A DNA stretch of 37,910 nucleotides from contig JAICZD010000002.1 of the NCBI GenBank assembly GCA_025933855.1, positions 1 through 37,910 of the forward strand, given 5' to 3'. Under the pieces are notes generated by a model that saw only the letters and a program-made list of their open reading frames with translations, had not been told where the DNA came from and made no database searches. The translations under genes and the position numbers were made by a program. The stretch comes from Modestobacter sp. (lineage in GTDB: Bacteria; Actinomycetota; Actinomycetes; Mycobacteriales; Geodermatophilaceae). Position 1 is the stretch's first letter. The number at the start of each line of letters is the position of its first letter. Positions 18,724 through 27,612 of this stretch are shown here, in pieces.

Positions 18724-19407
18724 GCCGGCGGCGGGAGGGACAGCCGGCCGGCCGTAGATCGCGCTGAGCCACACCTCGAGCAGCACGTCGACGACATCCT
18801 CCTCGGCGACGGCCGGCCCGTCACCGCTCAACGTTCCGTAGAGCACCCGCTCGTCGAGCTGGTTCAGCACGATGGCCAGGTCCCGCGCCGGGACGCCGGG
18901 CGGGGCCGCCCCCCGGCGCCGCTCCGACTCGATCGCCCTGGTGCAGGCAGCCACCCACGCCTCCGACACCCGCGCCCACAGCGCCCGGACGTCGGCGTTG
19001 GTGAACCGCAGCTCCGCGGTGGCCAGGGTCACCGACCGGTGGGCGCGGAACGTGGCGAAGTAGGCCTCGATCATCGCCCGCCAGCCGGCCCGGGTGTGCC
19101 CCGGCGGCCCGGCGAAGGCGGCCTGCGCCGCGGCGTCGGCCTCGGCGACGACCCGGTCCAGCAGGGTGAGCAGGACGGCGTCCTTGGACGGGAAGTAGAA
19201 GTAGAAGGTCGGCCGCGAGATGCCGGCGCCGCGGGCCAGGTCGTCGACGGAGATCGCGGACGGCGGGCGCCGGTCCAGGAGATCCTCCGCGGTGGCCAGG
19301 ATCGCTGCCTCGCGGTCGTCGCCGGAGGGGCGGGCGGTGCGCCGTCCGCGTGGCTCCGGCCCACCCCCCGTGGACCAGGGGCCGACGGGTCGGGTCGGCG
19401 GGGCCAT
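18709..19407 (-). CDS. ethR: TetR family regulator, EthR-like
   Basis: RGRRTARPSGDDREAAILATAEDLLDRRPPSAISVDDLARGAGISRPTFYFYFPSKDAVLLTLLDRVV closely matches mycobacterial EthR as I remember it; divergent from an EthA-like gene. Confidence 0.87.
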   Translation of the reverse strand: MAPPTRPVGPWSTGGGPEPRGRRTARPSGDDREAAILATAEDLLDRRPPSAISVDDLARGAGISRPTFYFYFPSKDAVLLTLLDRVVAEADAAAQAAFAGPPGHTRAGWRAMIEAYFATFRAHRSVTLATAELRFTNADVRALWARVSEAWVAACTRAIESERRRGAAPPGVPARDLAIVLNQLDERVLYGTLSGDGPAVAEEDVVDVLLEVWLSAIYGRPAVPPAAGSDAR

Positions 19408-19438
19408 GTCGGCACCTTACGGTCACCGCACGCGACTC

Positions 19439-19473
19439 TCAACACCTCGTTGACTCCCTCGACGCGGCGTCGA
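19439..19473. promoter_or_regulatory. Candidate EthR-type operator: two tandem dyads
   Basis: TCAAC-ACCTC-GTTGA (19439-19453) and TCGAC-GCGGC-GTCGA (19459-19473), centres 20 bp apart, between the divergent ethR-like and ethA-like genes. Confidence 0.7.
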
Positions 19474-19543
19474 TACTGTGCCGGTAGCGCGGCGCGGCCG
19501 CTGCCTGCGGCCCCGGCTGACCGGCCGGAGAACGGAGCGCCCG

Positions 19544-21130
19544 ATGGCGACCGAACCCATCCCGACCGAACCCATCCCGACCGGGCACGTTCCGACCGAG
19601 CACGTTCCGACCGAGCACGTGGACGTGCTGATCGTCGGAGCCGGCCTGTCCGGCATCGGCGCCGCCTGCCACCTGCGGCGCAACGCCCCGGAGAAGACCT
19701 ACGCCGTGCTCGAGGCCCGTGGCGCGATCGGCGGCACCTGGGACCTGTTCCGGTATCCCGGGGTCCGGTCGGACTCGGACATGTTCACCCTCGGCTACGC
19801 CTTCCGGCCGTGGAACGAGGTCACGGCCATCGCCGACGGGCCCTCGATCCGCGACTACATCCGCGACACCGCCCGCGAGTTCGGCGTCGACTCGAAGATC
19901 CGCTTCCACTCCCGGGTGATCGGCGCGGAGTGGTCGACCGAGATCGCGCGCTGGACGGTGACCGTGCAGCAGACCGAGACCGGGGACACGGTCACGATGA
20001 CCTGCTCCTGGCTGTCGGTCTGCTCGGGCTACTACCGCTACGACGCCGGCCACTCGCCGCGGTTCGAGGGCAGTGAGCTGTTCGGCGGACGGATCGTGCA
20101 TCCGCAGCACTGGCCGGCCGACCTGGACCACGCCGGCAAGCGGGTCGTCGTCATCGGCAGCGGCGCCACGGCCGTCACCCTGGTGCCCAGCATGGCGACC
20201 GAGGCCGCGCACGTGACCATGCTGCAGCGCACCCCCAGCTACGTGCTGTCCCTGCCGGGCACCGACCCGCTGGCCGCCGTGCTGCGCCGGCGGCTGCCGG
20301 GCCGGGTGGCGCATCCGATCGTCCGCTGGAAGAACGTGCTGCTCACCACCGCCTCCTACCAGTTCAGCCGGCGCCGCCCGGCGACCATGCGGGCGCTGGT
20401 GCGCAAGGGGATGCTCAAGGCCCTGCCGCCCGGCTTCGACGTGGACACCCACTTCAACCCGCCCTACGACCCGTGGGACCAGCGGCTGTGCCTCGTCCCC
20501 GACGGTGACCTCTTCCGGGCGCTGAGCAGCGGCAAGGCCTCGGTGGTCACCGGCCGGATCGAGCGGTTCACCGAGGACGGCATCCGGCTGGACGACGGCC
20601 AGGAGCTGGCGGCGGACATCGTCGTCACGGCCACCGGGCTGACGCTGCAGGCCCTCGGGGGCATGTCGCTGACCGTGGACGGCCGGCCGGTCGACCTCGC
20701 GGAGACGGTCTCCTACAAGGGCATGATGGTGTCCGGCGTGCCGAACTTCTCCATGGTGATCGGCTACACGAACAACTCCTGGACGCTGAAGGCCGACCTG
20801 GTCAACGGATACGTCGTCCGGCTGCTGCGCTACCTCGACGAGCACGGGTACGCCTCGGCCACCCCGGTCGGCCCGGACGACGACTCGGCGACCGCGCCCT
20901 TCCTCGACCTCACGTCCGGTTACGTGCAGCGCGGGCTGGCGATGCTGCCCAGGCAGGGCTCCCGGGGGCCGTGGCGGCTGCGCCAGAACTACCTGCGCGA
21001 CCTGCTGCCGATGCGCCGCGGTCGGCTGGACGACGAGGGGATGACCTTCCAGCCCCGCCGGTCCGCTGTTCCGGCCCCCTCCCCGGCCTCGACTCGGTTC
21101 CCGGCTCCGTCCCCGGCTCCGGTCGCGTGA
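19544..21130 (+). CDS. ethA: FAD-containing Baeyer-Villiger type monooxygenase, EthA-like
   Basis: VDVLIVGAGLSGIGAACHL, GGTWDLFRYPGVRSDSDMFTLGYAFRPW, GSGATAVTLVPSMA, NPPYDPWDQRLCLVPDGDLFRAL, TATGLTLQ, YKGMMVSGVPNFSMVIGYTNNSWTLKADL, QGSRGPWRLRQNYLRDL; strong resemblance to mycobacterial EthA. Confidence 0.9.
   Translation: MATEPIPTEPIPTGHVPTEHVPTEHVDVLIVGAGLSGIGAACHLRRNAPEKTYAVLEARGAIGGTWDLFRYPGVRSDSDMFTLGYAFRPWNEVTAIADGPSIRDYIRDTAREFGVDSKIRFHSRVIGAEWSTEIARWTVTVQQTETGDTVTMTCSWLSVCSGYYRYDAGHSPRFEGSELFGGRIVHPQHWPADLDHAGKRVVVIGSGATAVTLVPSMATEAAHVTMLQRTPSYVLSLPGTDPLAAVLRRRLPGRVAHPIVRWKNVLLTTASYQFSRRRPATMRALVRKGMLKALPPGFDVDTHFNPPYDPWDQRLCLVPDGDLFRALSSGKASVVTGRIERFTEDGIRLDDGQELAADIVVTATGLTLQALGGMSLTVDGRPVDLAETVSYKGMMVSGVPNFSMVIGYTNNSWTLKADLVNGYVVRLLRYLDEHGYASATPVGPDDDSATAPFLDLTSGYVQRGLAMLPRQGSRGPWRLRQNYLRDLLPMRRGRLDDEGMTFQPRRSAVPAPSPASTRFPAPSPAPVA
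19550..19624 (+). repeat. 15-bp tandem repeat x5 at the 5' end of the ethA-like CDS
   Basis: ACCGAACCCATCCCG x2, ACCGGGCACGTTCCG, ACCGAGCACGTTCCG, ACCGAGCACGTGGAC, encoding TEPIP-TEPIP-TGHVP-TEHVP-TEHVD. Confidence 0.9.
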
Positions 21131-21993
21131 GGAGCGCCGGGCTGGAGCGGTTCGAGTTCGCCGGCGGAACCGCCGCGGTCACCGGCGCGGCCAGCGGGAT
21201 CGGCGAGGCGCTGGCCACGGCGCTCGCCGCCCGCGGCTGCTCGCTGGTGCTGCTGGACCGCGACGCGGAGCGGCTGGCCGCGGTGGCCGCCCGGCTGCGG
21301 GCGGCCCACCCCGCCGCGACGGTGGACACCCTGGTCGTCGACCTCGCGGACGCCGCGGCCACCCAGCGGGCCGGCGAGCAGGTCGCGGCCGGGAATCCCG
21401 ACCTGACGCTGCTGGTCAACAACGCCGGCGTGGCCCTCGGCGGGCGCTTCGACCAGGTGACCGTGGAGGAGTTCGACCGGGTGCAGGCGATCAACGTCCG
21501 CGCCGTCGTCCGGCTGACCCACGTCCTGCTGCCGGTGCTGCGGGCCAACCCGGGGTCGCACCTGGTCAACGTCTCCAGCGCCTTCGGGCTGGTCGCCCCC
21601 GCCGGCCAGACCGCCTACGCCACCAGCAAGTACGCCGTCCGCGGCTTCACCGAGGCGCTGCGCGCCGAGCTGGCCGGCGACGGTGTCGGCGTGACCTGCG
21701 TGCACCCGGGCGGGGTCCGCACCCGGATCGCCGCCTCGGCCCCAGTCGGGTCCGGGGTGCCCGCCGGCGAGGGCGAGGCCGGCAAGCGCCAGTTCGAGAA
21801 GCTGCTGACCATGGACCCGGCCCGGGCCGCGGACCGGATCGTGCGGGCGGTCGAGCGGCGCCGCCCGCGGCTGCTCGTCGGTGGCAGCGCGGTCGTGCTG
21901 GACGGCCTGGCCCGGCTGTTCCCGGTCTCCTACACCGCGTTCCTCGGCGCCGCGACCCGCGGCGGAGCGGCGGTGGCCGCCCGCCGGAGCTGA
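21127..21993 (+). CDS. SDR family oxidoreductase
   Basis: AVTGAASGIGEALA, NNAGVALGG, NVSSAFGLVAPAGQTAYATSKYAVRGF. GTG start overlaps the ethA-like stop (GTGA). Confidence 0.93.
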   Translation: MRSAGLERFEFAGGTAAVTGAASGIGEALATALAARGCSLVLLDRDAERLAAVAARLRAAHPAATVDTLVVDLADAAATQRAGEQVAAGNPDLTLLVNNAGVALGGRFDQVTVEEFDRVQAINVRAVVRLTHVLLPVLRANPGSHLVNVSSAFGLVAPAGQTAYATSKYAVRGFTEALRAELAGDGVGVTCVHPGGVRTRIAASAPVGSGVPAGEGEAGKRQFEKLLTMDPARAADRIVRAVERRRPRLLVGGSAVVLDGLARLFPVSYTAFLGAATRGGAAVAARRS

Positions 21994-22018
21994 CCGGCAG
22001 GGCTTCCCGCCGGGCGGC

Positions 22019-22870
22019 TCACCCGGGCTGGTCGGCGAACCGCGACCGGCCACGGGCCGCGCTGCGGGCCAGGGCCAGCCGGGTGGTGGGGGAGGCGGCC
22101 AGCAGCTCCTTGGTGTACTCGTGGTGCGGGGTGGCGTAGAGGGTCGCCTTGTCCGCGACCTCCACGACCGCACCGCTCTTCATGACCACCACCACGTCGC
22201 TCATGTGCCGCACGACGTGCAGGTCGTGGCTGATGAACAGGTAGGACAGACCGCGGTCGCGCTGCAGCTGCTGCAGCAGCTCCAGGATCTGAGCCCGCAC
22301 CGAGACGTCGAGCGAGGACGTCGGCTCGTCGGCGATGATCAGCTCCGGCTCGCTGGCCAGCGCCCGGGCGATGTTCACCCGCTGACGCTGGCCGCCGGAC
22401 AGCTGGGCGGGCCGGCGGGCCATGTACCCGGCCGGCAGGTCGACCGCCTGCAGCAGCTCGGCCACCCGGTCCCGGATGCCGCTGCGCGGCACGGTCCGGT
22501 GCACGATCAGCGGTTCGGCCAGCGTCGCGAGGACGCTGCGCCGGGGGTTGAGCGAGGTCAGCGAGTCCTGGAACACCATCTGCACGTGCCGCCGCAGGCC
22601 GGCTAGTGACTCCGCCGTGCCTGCGACGACCTCGCCGGACAGCGACACCGTCCCCGAGTCCGGCCGCTCGAGCCCGACGACGGTGCGGGCCAGGGTGGAC
22701 TTGCCGCTGCCGGACTGCCCGACCACCCCGACCGTCTGCCCCCGCCCGACGTGCAGGGACACGCCCCGCAGCGCGTGCACCGGCGGGCGGCGGGTGAACA
22801 GGCCGCGGCTGCGGAAGGTCACGACCAGGTCGTCGACCGAGAGCAGCGGCGCCGCAGGAGGGTGGGTCAT
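22019..22870 (-). CDS. ABC transporter ATP-binding protein (oligopeptide/dipeptide DppF-type)
   Basis: Walker A GQSGSGKST, LSGGQRQRVNIARAL, Walker B LIIADEPTSSLDVS; MVFQDSLTSLNPRRSV. Confidence 0.95.
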   Translation of the reverse strand: MTHPPAAPLLSVDDLVVTFRSRGLFTRRPPVHALRGVSLHVGRGQTVGVVGQSGSGKSTLARTVVGLERPDSGTVSLSGEVVAGTAESLAGLRRHVQMVFQDSLTSLNPRRSVLATLAEPLIVHRTVPRSGIRDRVAELLQAVDLPAGYMARRPAQLSGGQRQRVNIARALASEPELIIADEPTSSLDVSVRAQILELLQQLQRDRGLSYLFISHDLHVVRHMSDVVVVMKSGAVVEVADKATLYATPHHEYTKELLAASPTTRLALARSAARGRSRFADQPG

Positions 22871-22911
22871 GGCGCCTTCCGGAGTTCTGGACCGCCGGCC
22901 TCGGTCGCCGG

Positions 22912-23748
22912 TCACGGGCGGCCGCCGGCGTCCACCGGGTCGCCCTCGAGCTCGCGGACGACGGCCAGCAGATCCCGGGTGTAGGGATGGGCGGGGCGCT
23001 GGAACACCTGGTGCACCGATCCGTACTCGACCACCGAGCCGTGCCGCATCACCGCGACGTCGTCGGCCAGCCCGGCGACCACGCTCAGGTCGTGGCTGAC
23101 GATCAGCAGCCCGATCCCCAGATCCGTGGTGAGGTCGCTGAGCAGCTCCAGCACCTGGGCCTGCACGCTCACGTCCAGCGCGGTGGTCGGCTCGTCGGCG
23201 ATGAGCAGCGTCGGGTTGCACGACACCGCCATGGCGATCACCACCCGCTGGCGCATTCCGCCGCTGAACTCGTGCGGAAAGGACCGCAGCTTGTCCCGCG
23301 GCGCGTCGATGCCGACCCGGTCGAGCAGCTCGACCGCCCGCTCGTCGGCCTGCTTGCGCGACATGCCCAGGTGCAGCCGCAGCGGCTCGCGCAGCTGCGC
23401 GCCGATCGTCTTCACCGGGTTCAGCGCCGCCATCGGGTCCTGGTAGACCAGCCCGATGTCCTTGCCGCGCAGCGGCCGCAACCGCCGTTCGGGCAGGCCC
23501 ACCAGCTCGGTCCCGCGGAAGGTGATCGACCCGGTGACGGTGGCACCGCGGGCGAGCAGGCCCATGATCGCCAGGCAGGCGGTGCTCTTGCCGGAGCCGG
23601 ACTCGCCGACCAGCCCGAGCGTCTGACCGGGGTTCATCGCGAAGCTGACGCCCGTGACCGCAGCGTCCTCCGGGCGGGTCCCGGGGAAGACCACCCGCAG
23701 GTCCCGGACGGCGAGCAGTTCCTCGCCGCCCGGGGCGACGGCGCTCAT
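22912..23748 (-). CDS. ABC transporter ATP-binding protein (DppD-type)
   Basis: Walker A GESGSGKST, FSGGMRQRVVIAMAV, LLIADEPTTALDVSVQAQ, VYQDPMAALNPVKTIG. Confidence 0.95.
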   Translation of the reverse strand: MSAVAPGGEELLAVRDLRVVFPGTRPEDAAVTGVSFAMNPGQTLGLVGESGSGKSTACLAIMGLLARGATVTGSITFRGTELVGLPERRLRPLRGKDIGLVYQDPMAALNPVKTIGAQLREPLRLHLGMSRKQADERAVELLDRVGIDAPRDKLRSFPHEFSGGMRQRVVIAMAVSCNPTLLIADEPTTALDVSVQAQVLELLSDLTTDLGIGLLIVSHDLSVVAGLADDVAVMRHGSVVEYGSVHQVFQRPAHPYTRDLLAVVRELEGDPVDAGGRP

Positions 23749-24968
23749 CCCGCTGCGCCGACGGGGTCGAGGGCGCCGTGCGCCACCTCTCCGCCCTTGA
23801 GCACGAGCACCACGTCGCGGACGGCGGAGATCGACGTCGTCGGGTCGCCCTCGACCAGCAGCAGGTCGGCGAGCCTGCCCTCGGCGACCGTGCCGAGCTC
23901 GTCGGCGAGGTCGAAGTTCACCGCGCTGGTCGAGGTGGCGGCGACGAGCGCCTGAACCGGGGTCATGCCGAACTCGACCATGAGCTCCAGCTCGCCGGGC
24001 AGCTCGCCGTGCGGGTTGTACGGCGTGCCGGCGTCCGTGCCGCAGGCGATCGTCACCCCGGCGGCCACCGCCGCCCGGAAGCTGCGCTCGCTGGCCTCCG
24101 CCTCGAGCATGACCTTCTCGTACATCCACGCCGGCAGCGAGTCGCCGTTGTCGGCGATCCGGCGCACCGCGATCAGCGTCGGCACGATGATGGTGCCGCG
24201 GTCCAGGGCCAGCTGGATCGCCTCGTCGTCCATGAAGCAGGCGTGCTCGATGGAGTCCAGGCCGGCCAGGATCGCGTTCTTCACGCCCTGACCGCCGATG
24301 GCGTGGCTGGTGATGCGCTTGCCGGCGTTGTGCGCCTCGGCGACCGCCGCGGCGAGCTCCTCCACGTGCAGCGCGGTCTGCAGCGGGCTGACGCCCTTGG
24401 TCAGGACGCCGCCGGTCGACATGATCTTGATGAAGTCGGCGCCGCACTTCAGCTCCGCCCGGGTGGCTGCCGCGATCCCCCACGGGCCGTCGGCCTGGCG
24501 GCCGATGAAGTGCCCGTGGCCGCCGGTCATCGTGATCACCCGCCCGGCGGCCTGGACCCGGGGGCCCGGGATGACGCCGCGCTCCACCAGGTCGCGGACC
24601 TCGATGGCGAAGCCCTCGACGGACCCGCAGTCGCGCACGCTGGTCACCCCGGTGGCGATCGTCTCGCGCAGGTTGTTGGTGGCGTGCACGGTGGCCTCGA
24701 CCACGCTGCCGGCGAGCGTGTCCCCGGACCGGGCGGACTCGGCGACGTCGGCGCCCAGGTGCACGTGGTTGTTCATCAGCCCGGGCAGCAGGGTGCGGCC
24801 GGTGCCGTCGACCACGCGGGCGCCGGGCACCTCCGGCGCCTGGGCGGCGGGGCCGACCCAGCTGATCCGGTCGCCCTCGACCAGCACGCTGTGCTCGGGC
24901 AGCAGCGGGCCGCCGGTGCCGTCGAAGACGGCGACGGAGGAGATCAGCAGCGGGGACTGTGAAGTCAC
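23745..24968 (-). CDS. Metal-dependent amidohydrolase family protein
   Basis: LLPGLMNNHVHLGADV, AHNAGKRITSHAIGGQGVKNAI, DSIEHACFMDDEAI, ACGTDAGTPYNPHGEL, AEGRLADLLLVEGDP. ATGA overlap with DppD start. Confidence 0.92.
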   Translation of the reverse strand: MTSQSPLLISSVAVFDGTGGPLLPEHSVLVEGDRISWVGPAAQAPEVPGARVVDGTGRTLLPGLMNNHVHLGADVAESARSGDTLAGSVVEATVHATNNLRETIATGVTSVRDCGSVEGFAIEVRDLVERGVIPGPRVQAAGRVITMTGGHGHFIGRQADGPWGIAAATRAELKCGADFIKIMSTGGVLTKGVSPLQTALHVEELAAAVAEAHNAGKRITSHAIGGQGVKNAILAGLDSIEHACFMDDEAIQLALDRGTIIVPTLIAVRRIADNGDSLPAWMYEKVMLEAEASERSFRAAVAAGVTIACGTDAGTPYNPHGELPGELELMVEFGMTPVQALVAATSTSAVNFDLADELGTVAEGRLADLLLVEGDPTTSISAVRDVVLVLKGGEVAHGALDPVGAAG

Positions 24969-24984
24969 GGGAGGGGTCCTCGGC

Positions 24985-25740
24985 TCAGCGGTAGACGTGC
25001 GGGAAGCGGGGGTACTGCTGCACCTGGGCCGGTTCGTGGCCGAGGATGTACTCGGCGTGCCGCTCCTGCGCCAGCTGCTCGAGCATCGTCGCCGAGGCGC
25101 GCGCCGCGACCGGGTCCATGTGGCCGTCCCAGTTGTCCAGCTCGTAGCTCTTGGCGATGTGCACCGCGTCCCCGGAGAGGATGACGGTGCCGGTCTCGGG
25201 CAGCTGCAGGATCACCGACTGGTGCCCGGGCACGTGGCCGGGCGTCGGCACCACCTCCACGCCGGGCAGCACCTCGCGGCGGCCGTCGACCAGCTCGTAG
25301 GTCAGCTCGGGCAGGTTCCAGTACTGGTTGGGGAACGACTCGTGCCCGTCGGCGAAGTCGTGCTGCTCGCGCTGCACGAAGATCGTCGCCTTGGTGAACA
25401 GGAAGTTGTTGCCGGCGTGGTCGAAGTGCAGATGGGTGTTGATCACGTAGTCGATGTCGTCCGGGGTGAGCCCCGCCTCGGCCAGCCGGGCCACGATGTC
25501 GTCGGCCGGATCCATGTCCGGCACGATCGCGTCCTGGATCGGGGTGCCCCCGTAGGTGAGCTGCGGGTTGCCGATGTGGTCACGGCTCATCCCGGTGTCG
25601 ATCAGCAGCCGCTTGCCGTCGTCCAGGGTGACCAGGTACCCGGAGACCGGGACCGGGGTCATCTCCGTGTCGTGGTAGCCGGGCGTGAGCACCGATCCTG
25701 CGCAGATGCAGTCGCCCAGCGGAAGGATGGTCATCTCCAT
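24985..25740 (-). CDS. MBL-fold hydrolase, N-acyl homoserine lactonase (AiiA/AttM)-like
   Basis: INTHLHFDHAGNN (HxHxDH), PTPGHVPGHQSVIL, LSGDAVH, ILGHEP; GYLVTLDDGKRLLIDTGMSRDHIGNP. Confidence 0.88.
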   Translation of the reverse strand: MEMTILPLGDCICAGSVLTPGYHDTEMTPVPVSGYLVTLDDGKRLLIDTGMSRDHIGNPQLTYGGTPIQDAIVPDMDPADDIVARLAEAGLTPDDIDYVINTHLHFDHAGNNFLFTKATIFVQREQHDFADGHESFPNQYWNLPELTYELVDGRREVLPGVEVVPTPGHVPGHQSVILQLPETGTVILSGDAVHIAKSYELDNWDGHMDPVAARASATMLEQLAQERHAEYILGHEPAQVQQYPRFPHVYR

Positions 25741-25745
25741 GTCGG

Positions 25746-26669
25746 TCAGGTGCCTCTCGGGGTCGTGAGCTCGGCGGCGGGAGCCGCCGCCAGCTCGGTC
25801 GGGGTGGCGGCCACGACGTCGGCCCGCGGGGCCGACAGCCGCTTGGCGAAGTAGTCGCCGAGGAAGTTCGACAGCAGGATGGTCAGCGTGACGGCCAGGC
25901 CGGGGGCCGCCGAGATCCACCAGGCCTGCGCGATGTAGCGGGTCCCGGCCCCGAGGTCGGCGCCCCACTCGGCGGTCGGCGGGGCGACGCCGAAGCCGAG
26001 GAAGTTCAGCGAGGCCGACAGCAGCGTCGTCCAGCCGATCGCGGAGCTGGCCAGCACCACCACCTCGATCAGCACGACGGGCAGCACGTGGCGGACCATG
26101 ATCCGCAGCGAGCTGCAGCCGACGACCTTGGCGGCGGCGATGTACTCCTCGGCCCGCGCCCGCTGGGTCGATCCGTAGACCACCCGGGCGAAGACCGGCA
26201 CGAAGGAGATACCGACCGCGAGGATCGCGCTGCCCCGGCCGGTTCCGCCGATCGTGATGATGATCAGCGCGAGCAGGATCCCGGGAAAGGCCAGCAGGAC
26301 GTCCATGACCCGCATCGACACCCCGGCGCGCAGCCCGCCGACGTATCCGGCGAACAGCCCGATCGGCACCCCGACGACGGTGGCCAGCAGGGTGCTGAGG
26401 GCGGCGATGGTGAGGGTCTGCTGACCGCCGAAGAGGGTGCGCGCGAACACGTCACGGCCGAGCTGGTCGGTGCCGAAGAGGTGCGCCGAGCTGGGAGCCG
26501 ACCGCGCCGTCCCGACGATCTCGGTGGGGTTGTACCGGGTGAGCAGGCCGGCTCCGACGACCGCGAGAACGAGCAGGATGCTGGCGCCGCACACCAGAGC
26601 CCCACCGACGTCCAGGCGTCGGCGGTGCCGGTCCGGGCGGGGCACCGCGCCGGCGACCTCCGCGGTCAC
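25746..26669 (-). CDS. ABC transporter permease (DppC-type)
   Basis: LFGTDQLGRDVFARTLFGGQQTL, BPD-transport EAA-like segment EEYIAAAKVVGCSSLRIMVRHVLP. Start may be GTG 26669 (GTGA overlap) or GTG 26678. Confidence 0.93.
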   Translation of the reverse strand: MTAEVAGAVPRPDRHRRRLDVGGALVCGASILLVLAVVGAGLLTRYNPTEIVGTARSAPSSAHLFGTDQLGRDVFARTLFGGQQTLTIAALSTLLATVVGVPIGLFAGYVGGLRAGVSMRVMDVLLAFPGILLALIIITIGGTGRGSAILAVGISFVPVFARVVYGSTQRARAEEYIAAAKVVGCSSLRIMVRHVLPVVLIEVVVLASSAIGWTTLLSASLNFLGFGVAPPTAEWGADLGAGTRYIAQAWWISAAPGLAVTLTILLSNFLGDYFAKRLSAPRADVVAATPTELAAAPAAELTTPRGT

Positions 26670-27598
26670 GAGGCCCACGCCTTGCGCACCCGCGGGTCGA
26701 GCACGCCGTGTGCCGCGTCCACCAGGATGTTGATCACGATGTAGGCCACCGCGATGAACAGCACGATGCCCTGGATGGTGGGCACGTCCTTGAGCCCGAT
26801 CTGCTGCACCAGGTAGTTGCCCAGACCCGGCCGGCCGAAGATCACCTCGGTGGCGACCGCGCCGGCGAGCAGGTTGCCGATCTGCAGGCCGAGGATCGTG
26901 GTCACCGACGACGCGGCGTTGCGCATCGCGTGCGAGACCAGCACCCGCCCCGAAGACAGACCCTTGGCCCGGGCGACCAGGATGTAGGGCGAGGAGTAGA
27001 CGTCGATCAGGGCCGCCCGCAGCATCCGGGTGATGATCGCGGCGAAGCCGAGCCCCAGGGACAGCGACGGCAGGACCAGCGCGGCGGTGCCACCGACGCC
27101 GAGTGCCGGGAGCACGCCCAGGTGCACCGCGAACAGCAGGATGAGCAGCTGGGCGAGCCAGAAGTACGGCACCGCCAGCCCCAGGACGGAGAAGGCGGTG
27201 GCCGCCTTGTCCACGACCGACCCGGGCTTGAGCCCGCCCAGGATCCCGGTCGGGACGCCGACCAGCAGCGCGACGAGCAGGGCCCCCACCGCCAGGTTGA
27301 CCGTGTACGGCAGCCGCTCGGCGATCTCGTCGATGACCGGTCCGTGCGAGGAGTAGGAATAGCCGAGGTCTCCGTGCAGCAGGTCGCCGAGGAAGCTGAG
27401 GAACTGCACGACGACCGGCCGGTCCAGGCCCAGCTGCTGGTGCAGCTCGGCCACCCGCTCCGGGGTGGCCTTGGTGCCGAACAGCAGGATCTGCGCCGGG
27501 TCGCCGGGGATCAGCCGCAGGATCAGGAAGACCAGCAGCACCACGCCCAGCAGAACGGGGACGGCGGCCAGGGCCCGCTTACCCAGGAAGGTGAGCAT
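26666..27598 (-). CDS. ABC transporter permease (DppB-type)
   Basis: MLTFLGKRALAAVPVLLGVVLLVFLILRLIPGDPAQIL...; ARAKGLSSGRVLVSHAMRNAASSVTTILGLQIGNLLAGAVATEVIFGRPGLG. Confidence 0.95.
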   Translation of the reverse strand: MLTFLGKRALAAVPVLLGVVLLVFLILRLIPGDPAQILLFGTKATPERVAELHQQLGLDRPVVVQFLSFLGDLLHGDLGYSYSSHGPVIDEIAERLPYTVNLAVGALLVALLVGVPTGILGGLKPGSVVDKAATAFSVLGLAVPYFWLAQLLILLFAVHLGVLPALGVGGTAALVLPSLSLGLGFAAIITRMLRAALIDVYSSPYILVARAKGLSSGRVLVSHAMRNAASSVTTILGLQIGNLLAGAVATEVIFGRPGLGNYLVQQIGLKDVPTIQGIVLFIAVAYIVINILVDAAHGVLDPRVRKAWAS

Positions 27599-27612
27599 GG
27601 TCGGCGCCGGCC

